Part shown: in pieces, positions 26,138 through 32,861 of the stretch
Position numbering within the stretch: the first letter of the stretch is position 1
Layout: each line of letters starts with the position of its first letter
Origin: Chitinophaga niastensis
GTDB taxonomy: Bacteria > Bacteroidota > Bacteroidia > Chitinophagales > Chitinophagaceae
Length of the DNA stretch: 39,377 bases
Direction: 5' to 3'
NCBI RefSeq assembly: GCF_003014755.1
Contig: NZ_PYAW01000013.1
Span: forward strand, 1 to 39,377
The notes under the pieces: model-generated
What the model was told of the DNA's origin: nothing
What the model saw: the letters and a program-made list of their open reading frames with translations, nothing else
The model's database searches: none
Position numbers and translations under genes: made by a program

Positions 26138-26404
26138 ATGAAAAACGAAAACAAAACAAGGCATCTAACAGTAAACTACATTCATCAGGAACGTACCTAC
26201 GATTCAAAACTCGTTTCCTGTATTTCTTTGGCTGGTGTTTGGCTGGAGAATGCCGGCTTTATAGTTGGCGACAAAGTGACTGTGCAGGTGGAAAATAACC
26301 GCATAGTAATAAGCAATCTAAAACAAGAAAAGCCGGTAATACAACCGGAAGCACGAAAAGGAAAAGCAGCAATGCGCGAAATAGCACATCGATACAGTGA
26401 GTAA
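26138..26404 (+). CDS. symE: SymE-like toxin
   Basis: 88 residues. The segment VSCISLAGVWLENAGFIVGD followed by KVTVQVENNRIVISN matches the SymE core (SLxGxWLxxAGF.xGxxVxVxVxxgxIVI), an AbrB-like fold. In E. coli SymE is an SOS-induced toxin that binds nucleic acid and condenses DNA, controlled by the antisense RNA SymR. The C-terminal tail (RKGKAAMREIAHRYSE) is basic. Any antisense RNA here cannot be seen directly. A divergent XRE gene and a long inverted repeat just downstream (26425-26500) are the most likely regulatory features. Confidence 0.85.
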   Translation: MKNENKTRHLTVNYIHQERTYDSKLVSCISLAGVWLENAGFIVGDKVTVQVENNRIVISNLKQEKPVIQPEARKGKAAMREIAHRYSE

Positions 26405-26424
26405 TTAAGTCCCCCTCTTTTATT

Positions 26425-26500
26425 GTTAACCCTGACAACCGGACGCCTGCGGGCGGACCGTATCTGTGATCTTTCCGCCCGCGGGGATCGGGTTGTTAAC
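26425..26500. repeat. Long imperfect inverted repeat
   Basis: GTTAAC at both ends, with ACAACC and GGTTGT inside. The inner stem pairs CCTGCGGGCGGA (26446-26457) with TCCGCCCGCGGGG (26474-26486) around a 16-base loop. The GC-rich stem in an AT-rich area suggests a REP-like element or a control hairpin ahead of the gene at 26515. There is no T-run, so it is not a standard terminator. Confidence 0.65.
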
Positions 26501-26514
26501 CAAACCATGTTTTA

Positions 26515-26877
26515 ATGAAAAAATTCCGCACCAACGAACAAAAGATGTTCGCTGAAAACCTTGCAAAATTATTTCCTCCGGCGCCTTTATCAGATAATGA
26601 ACTGCATGATACCTATACGAGGCTATGCAATTTTCCATTATACATTAAAGAGCATCTGCGCCGGGAACTGGGCTGGACGGAGTCCCTATTTTCACAACTG
26701 GTACTGCCTAACCTCGGCGGCAGGAATATGAGCCCAACTGATGAAGAAATGCAAAAGGCTCGTATAATTATCAAGGCGCAGCTCTCCTACCTGCTGCAGT
26801 ACCTTGATATTTCACCGGGCCTTGTATCTACGCTGAAAGACAACGGCAGCACTGAAATACAGGTATGTAGCCACTAA
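26515..26877 (+). CDS. Hypothetical protein, 120 aa
   Basis: 120 residues, helical and soluble, no signal peptide. The middle (YTRLCNFPLYIKEHLRRELG, then WTESLFSQLVLPNLGG) and the C-terminal helix (AQLSYLLQYLDISPGLVSTL) show no family I know. The start is 15 bases downstream of the long inverted repeat and could be masked by it in the transcript. Lies between SymE-like and PIN genes, all on the same strand. Confidence 0.6.
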   Translation: MKKFRTNEQKMFAENLAKLFPPAPLSDNELHDTYTRLCNFPLYIKEHLRRELGWTESLFSQLVLPNLGGRNMSPTDEEMQKARIIIKAQLSYLLQYLDISPGLVSTLKDNGSTEIQVCSH

Positions 26878-26929
26878 GCAGCTCCTGCTTAGTTTTTAAC
26901 CTCTTCTTTTCATTTCTTAATTATTATTC

Positions 26930-27400
26930 ATGTTGAATGTTTATACTGACACCTCCGTAATTGGGGGATGTTTTGACCATGAATTTAAAGATCATAGCCA
27001 GGCACTTTGGGAAGAATTTAAGAACGGAACAAAAAAATTGATCTTATCAGACCTTGTTAGAATGGAACTGGACGGTGCAAGGAAAGAAGTAAAAGCAAAA
27101 CTAACTGAGGTACCGCTTATTTATAAAGTAAACATTAAAACCACAGTAAAAGCATCCAAATTAGCTGAAATATATATTGCAGAAGGAGCATTAAGCAACA
27201 AGTCCTACAATGATGCGCTACATATCGCATTAGCTACCTTACACAGTGCAGATATACTAGCAAGTTGGAATTTTAAACATATTGTAAACCTTGATAAAAT
27301 TAAATTGTATAATTCCATAAATTTGCAAATGGGTTACCGGTTAATTGAAATCAGAACGCCCAGAGAAATTTTAAAACCAAACGACCATGAAAAAAAGTAA
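26930..27400 (+). CDS. PIN-domain ribonuclease toxin (VapC-like)
   Basis: 156 residues with PIN-domain acidic residues: D7 in NVYTDTSVIGG, E46 in LVRMELDGA, D95 in KSYNDALHIALATLH and D108 in HSADILASWNFKHIVN. The SWNFKH ending is typical of VapC-related PIN proteins, which cut RNA in the cytosol using metal ions. Its last 14 bases overlap the start of a 52-residue basic gene on the same strand, a probable antitoxin in reversed gene order. The start is at the ATG of 26930 after a 52-base spacer. Confidence 0.88.
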   Translation: MLNVYTDTSVIGGCFDHEFKDHSQALWEEFKNGTKKLILSDLVRMELDGARKEVKAKLTEVPLIYKVNIKTTVKASKLAEIYIAEGALSNKSYNDALHIALATLHSADILASWNFKHIVNLDKIKLYNSINLQMGYRLIEIRTPREILKPNDHEKK

Positions 27401-27545
27401 AAAGTACGATGCTGTGGCCGAGGTGCGGAAGATTCGCGAAGAATTAAGCCTGAAGTATTGGGGCCATACCGATTTATTATTAAAGGACCTGAAGGCTATC
27501 AGAAAGAAATACAAAGCAGAGGAAAAAGCCCTAGAAAAACACTAA
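27387..27545 (+). CDS. Small basic protein, probable antitoxin of the PIN gene
   Basis: 52 residues starting with the ATG at 27387 (MKKSKKYDAVAEVRKIREEL, then SLKYWGHTDLLLKDLKAIRK, ending KYKAEEKALEKH) and stopping at 27545. It is short enough to escape usual gene calling. The start overlaps the end of the PIN gene by 14 bases, which strongly suggests translational coupling. Helical and rich in Lys and Glu, with the look of a small antitoxin whose helices wrap the toxin. The match to a known antitoxin family is not proven. Confidence 0.75.
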   Translation: MKKSKKYDAVAEVRKIREELSLKYWGHTDLLLKDLKAIRKKYKAEEKALEKH

Positions 27546-27840
27546 TTTCATTTATAGCATTACCATACATGCCTAGTATAACCCCAGGTAATGCGATACT
27601 CACTAAATTTTCAGGAGAGCAAACAAATATCGGCCGTAATCGATGATTCGCCCGGGTGCTGGGTTATGCACTGTCGCTGACTGTGGTACAAATGTCGGGT
27701 CATGTTCTGAAGTTACAAATATCATCTATCACGGCCGGTATTTGCTTTTAGCCAGGTGTCAGCGGCTACGCTGTTGCGTACACGTATTATTATTACTCAG
27801 TCAGAATGAAAAAATCAATTTGATCATACAAACGCGCTAA

Positions 27841-27956
27841 CGTCCGTGAGAATAGATGATGGGTTACTGACGCCGGGCCTATGTTCTTCCGCCGGTCAAA
27901 GTGATACCGTTGAGCCTATGTTCTAAAGTTGATCCCATCATCTGTTCTCACGGACG
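27841..27956. repeat. 23-bp inverted repeat flanking a 70-bp core
   Basis: The left arm begins CGTCCGTGAGAA (27841-27863) and the right arm ends TTCTCACGGACG (27934-27956), 22 of 23 bases pairing. The core carries GCCTATGTTCT twice (27877, 27914). This could be a small non-autonomous mobile element or a structured RNA; no target duplication was found. Confidence 0.65.
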
Positions 27957-28081
27957 CCGCGCGATAGTACAATGTCGATCAGGGTACAAATGCTGGTGTT
28001 CGCGCGCTTGGTTCTCCCGTCGGTCGCTTAATCAGGGTTCTGTCGATCAGTGCTATAATCTCCCGCTTAATCGGAGGTCTA

Positions 28082-28266
28082 CCGCCCCCACCGCCCTTCC
28101 ACCCCCGGCCGCTGCGGCGGTAGCCAGAGCGCAGGCCCCGGAGCGCAGCGGAGGGGCCAAGCGAGGGCGAGCCGCAGCAGGCCGCGCCTTCGACCTTTGT
28201 CTAGCCGGGAGCGCCAGCGGACGGCAAATCAAAAATGGAAGGCCGGGGGTGGCGGGCGGGGGGCGG
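28082..28266. repeat. GC-rich inverted repeat around hairpin copy A
   Basis: The left arm at 28082-28110 (starting CCGCCCCCACCGCCC) is the imperfect complement of 28239-28266 (ending GGCGGGCGGGGGGCGG). Inside, GGCCGCTGCGGC (28108-28119) pairs with GCCGCAGCAGGCC (28171-28183) with one bulge, enclosing the 42-bp repeat copy A. Confidence 0.65.
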
Positions 28267-28427
28267 ACAAAATGGGTAGCGGAGGGATGGCGGGCATAAA
28301 GGCGACCAATACTAAAAACAGCCCTTAGCCAGACCGGGAGCTACCCGAACGGAGGCTGAAGGAGCGCAAAAAGGGTGACAGGACGGAGCGCAGCCCCTGA
28401 AGCGCAGCGGAAGGGGCAAGCGAGGGC
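28127..28427. ncRNA. Two 42-bp hairpin repeats with compensatory changes, possible structured RNA
   Basis: Copies at 28127-28168 and 28386-28427 share the same layout: GAGCGCAG, a 6-bp stem, a nearly identical 13-base loop (AGCGCAGCGGA core), then AAGCGAGGGC. Stem A is GGCCCC/GGGGCC (28134-28139 with 28153-28158); stem B is GCCCCT/AGGGGC (28393-28398 with 28412-28417). Two base pairs differ on both sides so that pairing is kept. Copy B is further enclosed by GCAAAAAGGG (28365) and CCCTTTTTGC (28434). Whether it is transcribed, and from which strand, is unknown. Confidence 0.45.
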
Positions 28428-28826
28428 CTGGCGCCCTTTTTGCCGACTGAGGCCGCAGTGAGACCTTTGAATCCGCTTAGTTCCACGCTTCGATCAGCTA
28501 ATCTCAAACCGCTTCGGTACGGGTATTTCTGCTGATAGTAGTACTACGGCTGAAGAGTGCGACGCAAGGATGTTTAATAGGATTCCAGATGCCGGGCCAA
28601 TCACTATCACTACGGGAAAATAACGGTTAGTATATCTGATGATCCATTATATGAAACCGCCAAAATATTGTAATTTGACTCGTCAGAGAGCCCTACTACC
28701 CTCTCCGTGAATGATTTTGTATGATAACTAAATTGCAAGTAAATTACATGCTGTAATAATCATTGATGATTCTTGCGCTTCGGTAATCATAAGGTCCGGA
28801 GCATTTGTTTAATCCTTTTACCTCTC

Positions 28827-30854
28827 ATGAGCGATAATTTTCTAGAATCCAATTTTGGAGGGGATATAGCCGTTAATCGGGAAATCCAAACGTTCATACA
28901 AACATTGGCTACCAGCAAAGCATTACGGTTTGGTCTAGCTGGCTATACCGGCAAGTTCCCAGAGATGGCAGCATCGGGAATGATTACCAAAGCACAGTAC
29001 TTTTCACAAGGTTTGGAGGGAACATATACAAATGATCCCCGGATCATGTATGGTTTTTATAAATATTTCAGTTCTGTATTCGGCTATACGCTGGCTGCTG
29101 ACGGAGCGGCTATTCAGAAATTCGCCCATCAAGTCGGCGATTACTTCCATGCTCAGGCACCACAAGGTGTATCGGAGCTGGTCAACGCATTAACTCGTTT
29201 CCTAATCGATAACGCCAGACTGGGATACAGGTTAGATCTAACTACTTATGCGCTCACACTGCAACATTCCACTGAACAAGAGCGTTTTTTCGAATTCTTC
29301 AATGTCTACTTCGACGTAACCCTCTCGGCTAACGACAATTTCGAGTCGGTCTGGGAAGTATGCAGACATTTTGCCTTGCAAATAGGAGTACCAAAAGGAT
29401 ACGACATGGTTTGGCGCAACCTCACCCAGTTCATTCATTCATGGGTAGACAGTCATAAAGCACGGCTTCCTGATATTCGCGCAATTGCAGAACAGGAACA
29501 AACCGAATCCGCATTGAAAGTGCTGTATCTGGAATTACTATTAAAAATTTGCCAGGAAGGAACACTATCAATAGAAGAAATTATAGACTGGCTTGATCAG
29601 GAGCACACTCAGGAAAGAGCACTACATCTGTTAAGCGCACAGCCCGTTGTGGAACCTCAATTACGGCAACGGCTATTGGATAAGCTGATCGGCTTACAGG
29701 TGGCTACAGAACAGAAAACACAACGACTACGGTTGTATTTGAAAATGCTGGAGGACTCGGCAGCGGCCCCCCCTACTTTTAAAACGCAATTAATAAAGGA
29801 AATCAGAGCCCACTTCTATGATCTGGAAATAATGGATTTGTCGGTGTCATTGCGACTTTTGGGCGGCTGTACAGCCGAACCGGAAGCCCGTTATGGCATC
29901 CTCGAGGAAGTTCTACAGGGGGAACAATTCAAACCGGAGTACTTGGCAAACAGCATGGATATTTTCTTTATCTTCAATAAGGAGGTCAAGCTGTTCTTCC
30001 GTTTTATAAGGGCCGCCTGTTTACAAATGTTATCCGCCCAAAACGTGCAGAAAGCCATGGAAGGCCCCATCCACATGTACCAGAGTGAAATGCTGCAGGA
30101 TTTTGAACGGGAGACGATACTGTTGTGCATAGACAGCGAAGGGCATTGCCGGTGGTTGGGCCAGGATTTACTGTTCAGCGAATTCGCCCTGGAAAAGCCA
30201 GCATCGCTGACCTATGATATCGCGCAACTTGATATCCTCCAGCAGTACAAACTGGTGATAAGTCTGTTAAACCAGTTTCGCCCTATCAATCATACAGTTC
30301 CAATTGTGCTCCGGTTATTGGACAGCCCCTCGGAAATCATCCGGGAACTGATCACCTGTAAGCTCGAGGAGCTAATTCCGGCTTACCGGTACGAGGTGAT
30401 CGAACAAGTAAAAAACGCCCTTGCCGATACCCATCCGCAGAAGGCCTCCTTACTGGCAAGGTTAGAAGAGGTCTGGGCCGAGCTGACCGATATACTTGAA
30501 AAAAAAAGGGCGATCAAGGAATTGGACCCGCTACTGGCCGAAACCGCGCAAATCAGGACGTACAACCGCGCCAAAACTGGCGTCAGCCGCCAGATTGCCA
30601 AAAAAGCAAGGAAAGAACACCGAGGAATTTCTAGCATGGTTAAACATACCCAAGTGGCAAGGGGCGCCGGTACGGTGATGCCGGACGGCACGGTTTCTCC
30701 GATGATTAGTCACAGCGTGTCTTATAGCTTACCCCGAACCATATTTATCACCCCAGAGCGCAACGACTACGAAATGCGGCTTTTGTTTTCCACTAACTGG
30801 GATAAAGATTTTGAAGAATGGCAACAAACAATATTATCGTCAGGGAGTATTTAG
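28827..30854 (+). CDS. Large helical protein, first gene of a nuclease operon
   Basis: 675 residues from the ATG at 28827 (MSDNFLESNFGGDIAVNREI); the frame is open to 28773 but those extra residues look untranslated. Soluble and almost wholly helical, with repeated helix pairs such as QGVSELVNALTRFLID, SALKVLYLELLLKIC and SLIEIIDWLDQE-like sections, suggesting an ARM/HEAT-type scaffold. The last ~100 residues are basic, then strand-rich (ISHSVSYSLPRTIFITPERN). No enzyme motif and no known family. It overlaps the next gene by 37 bases, so the two are translated together and probably bind each other. Role as sensor or scaffold for the nuclease-like partner is inference. Confidence 0.8.
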   Translation: MSDNFLESNFGGDIAVNREIQTFIQTLATSKALRFGLAGYTGKFPEMAASGMITKAQYFSQGLEGTYTNDPRIMYGFYKYFSSVFGYTLAADGAAIQKFAHQVGDYFHAQAPQGVSELVNALTRFLIDNARLGYRLDLTTYALTLQHSTEQERFFEFFNVYFDVTLSANDNFESVWEVCRHFALQIGVPKGYDMVWRNLTQFIHSWVDSHKARLPDIRAIAEQEQTESALKVLYLELLLKICQEGTLSIEEIIDWLDQEHTQERALHLLSAQPVVEPQLRQRLLDKLIGLQVATEQKTQRLRLYLKMLEDSAAAPPTFKTQLIKEIRAHFYDLEIMDLSVSLRLLGGCTAEPEARYGILEEVLQGEQFKPEYLANSMDIFFIFNKEVKLFFRFIRAACLQMLSAQNVQKAMEGPIHMYQSEMLQDFERETILLCIDSEGHCRWLGQDLLFSEFALEKPASLTYDIAQLDILQQYKLVISLLNQFRPINHTVPIVLRLLDSPSEIIRELITCKLEELIPAYRYEVIEQVKNALADTHPQKASLLARLEEVWAELTDILEKKRAIKELDPLLAETAQIRTYNRAKTGVSRQIAKKARKEHRGISSMVKHTQVARGAGTVMPDGTVSPMISHSVSYSLPRTIFITPERNDYEMRLLFSTNWDKDFEEWQQTILSSGSI

Positions 30855-32521
30855 AAAGCCTGGCCGAAAAAGATGAACTCGATTATATCTTTCCCCTTCT
30901 TCTCAGTCTGAAGGGTTTTAAAATAATCCGCACGGCCAAAGAGGCACTGGGACAATCACAGTACGGCAAGGATATCATTGCCGTGGGGATCGATGAAGAC
31001 GGAGTAAAAAAGCGGTTTTATTTCGAACTAAAAGGACATGCCGACAAGGACATCGACATTGCCTCAATCAGCAAGTCAGATGGCATTAGTGAGTCGTTGC
31101 ACGAGATGAAGTTTGCCATCTACGAGGACAGCGGAATTCCCGGCTTCAATCATTTACCTGTGAAGGCTGTTCTGGTCCATAATGGTATTGTCAAACCCAA
31201 TGCAATGCCAGTGCTGGAGGGTATCATTAAAAACCTGTTTAAAGAGGGTGATTTTGAACGGTGGGGAATCTACGAACTTACCGTGCAATTCAGTGAACAT
31301 CTGTTCAATGAATACCTGCTGACCGACAGCGAGAACATCAAACTATTCAAAAGGACGCTGGTATTGCTCAATGCCCCTGATTATGATCTGCGAGACTTCT
31401 CTACTTTGCTGGACAGGTTGCTGAATAACAAGGCTGATATCAAAACTAGGGCTTTCGCCAAACTATTTGCCACTCTGAATCTGTTAGGGTATATTCTTTA
31501 CCATTATAGCAACGAAGAACAGAACTTGGAGCCAGCCAGGCAGGGCATGAGCATCCTTATCGTGAAAACATGGGCGTGGATACTGCAGCAGAGACTGGAG
31601 AAGAAAAAGCCGGTAAAAAGAGCCTTTGAGAAATTACTGGGCACACAGTACAGGGTGCTGGATGAATATTTAAAAACGACTCTACCGGTGGCGGTGCTCA
31701 AAGATGGCATCTTTTCGGAGAAAGGCGGCCCATATGAAAATGTGGGATATTCCATGCGTGCCATGGAATACCTGGGCAACATGGTTTATTTCTTCTATTT
31801 GCGCCATCACTGGCCAGCCAGTAAGGGTAAGGGCCGTTCCACCGTTAAAAAGCGTTTGGAAAAGGCGCAGAAGGAAGTCCTCTTTAAGGTTATCAACGCC
31901 AATGCGGGCTGCCAGCGACCGCTGTTGGACAGGCATTCCCGTCACATCCTGATGACCGTGCTGTTTGTGCTGCAATGCGAAGAGGTAACCGAAGCCGATA
32001 AGATCATGTTGCATAATTATCTGGCCGAGATTATCAACAACATCATCCTGTTAAAGTCAATGCGCGACTTGTTGCCGGAATTTACGGACAAGCTGGAAGC
32101 GCTGATTGAATTTATGGCCACCAACCAAAGACCTGATGAATATATTGATAGTTCATCGATGCTGATCCTGATCTTGTTTGAATTACTAGCGGTCTTTGAC
32201 AACGAGGAATTTTACCAGAGTGCCCGCTCTGGATTGGGCAGTCTGGCTGACCTACAAACGGCCTATCCTTATGCACCAGACCAGGATATGGAGTTGCTCT
32301 TCTTCTCGGGTAATACCCATGATCAAATGGCGGTGGAAAGCAGCATCAAACTACCAGAGAAGCTGGCCGACTTCAAGACATTCATTAAGGCGAGGCCCTC
32401 CTTTCAGGTAACATTCCGCACGGATGTAGAAGGTTACCCGTTTTTAAAATGGCTGCCAGTGCTCTATTACCACAATGATATTTTCCCCCAGTATTGGCGC
32501 CAATATATTCAATTATCATGA
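30818..32521 (+). CDS. PD-(D/E)XK-like nuclease, second gene of operon
   Basis: 567 residues. The N-terminal ~125 look like a restriction-endonuclease fold: FPLLLSLKGFKIIRTAKEAL, YGKDIIAVGIDEDG with D52, and KKRFYFELKGHADKD with E70-L-K72, i.e. a D...ExK site in the Mrr-like spacing. The rest is a long helical region (for example STLLDRLLNNKADIKTRAFA, YSMRAMEYLGNMVYFFYLRH) ending in VTFRTDVEGYPFLKWLPVLY. The start lies 37 bases inside the upstream gene; its stop overlaps a third small gene (ATGA). A DNA-cutting effector of an anti-phage or anti-plasmid system is likely (inference). No known system with this gene pair is recognised. Confidence 0.82.
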   Translation: MATNNIIVREYLESLAEKDELDYIFPLLLSLKGFKIIRTAKEALGQSQYGKDIIAVGIDEDGVKKRFYFELKGHADKDIDIASISKSDGISESLHEMKFAIYEDSGIPGFNHLPVKAVLVHNGIVKPNAMPVLEGIIKNLFKEGDFERWGIYELTVQFSEHLFNEYLLTDSENIKLFKRTLVLLNAPDYDLRDFSTLLDRLLNNKADIKTRAFAKLFATLNLLGYILYHYSNEEQNLEPARQGMSILIVKTWAWILQQRLEKKKPVKRAFEKLLGTQYRVLDEYLKTTLPVAVLKDGIFSEKGGPYENVGYSMRAMEYLGNMVYFFYLRHHWPASKGKGRSTVKKRLEKAQKEVLFKVINANAGCQRPLLDRHSRHILMTVLFVLQCEEVTEADKIMLHNYLAEIINNIILLKSMRDLLPEFTDKLEALIEFMATNQRPDEYIDSSSMLILILFELLAVFDNEEFYQSARSGLGSLADLQTAYPYAPDQDMELLFFSGNTHDQMAVESSIKLPEKLADFKTFIKARPSFQVTFRTDVEGYPFLKWLPVLYYHNDIFPQYWRQYIQLS

Positions 32522-32748
32522 CGTTCATCCCCGTAGAGTATCGGTCCTTGTTTCTAGAAAGCCGAAATTCGCGTCCAACTACAGTTGAATACGACACAAG
32601 AATGCCCAATAGAATTTACTGGGCTGGACCCCAAATACCTCTAACAACGACAACACAATACCACCGCCAAAAAATATACATATCCACTACGGTCTATAGA
32701 ACAAAAATAAAAAAACATGTACTCAAGGGCCTTCGAAATACCATTTAA
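32518..32748 (+). CDS. Small basic protein, third gene of the operon
   Basis: 76 residues from an ATG that overlaps the nuclease stop as ATGA (32518-32521), the classic sign of translational coupling. Sequence MTFIPVEYRSLFLESRNSRP, then PNRIYWAGPQIPLTTTTQYH and a basic end (KIKKHVLKGLRN). No domain recognised. Composition is less typical than that of the two upstream genes, so chance readthrough remains possible, but the exact overlap favours a real gene. Confidence 0.45.
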   Translation: MTFIPVEYRSLFLESRNSRPTTVEYDTRMPNRIYWAGPQIPLTTTTQYHRQKIYISTTVYRTKIKKHVLKGLRNTI

Positions 32749-32861
32749 CAAACCAGTTATTTGTTTATGTTAGAGATTCCGGCACCCCTATATAGATAAA
32801 ATTGGAATTATTCAATATTTTCTGGAACATTGTTGGTGATCAGCATTAAGACCTACCAAAT

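Larger units (their letters stand above)
27546..28826. other. Large non-coding region with structured repeats
   Basis: 1.28 kb without a credible gene. It holds a 23-bp inverted repeat (27841-27956) and a GC-rich block of hairpins (28082-28443). Open frames over the GC-rich block are low-complexity Ala/Arg/Gly and antisense to each other. The last ~320 bases before 28827 are ordinary AT-rich leader. Confidence 0.7.

Noticed and set aside
27901..28507. Open frames of 60-132 codons on both strands over the GC-rich block
   Set aside because: Low-complexity Ala/Arg/Gly composition, overlapping on both strands, over repeats and hairpins; GC-rich DNA simply lacks stops.
28773..28826. Longer start for the 675-aa protein
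   Set aside because: The extra residues are hydrophobic and unlike the rest; the ATG at 28827 begins the protein-like sequence.
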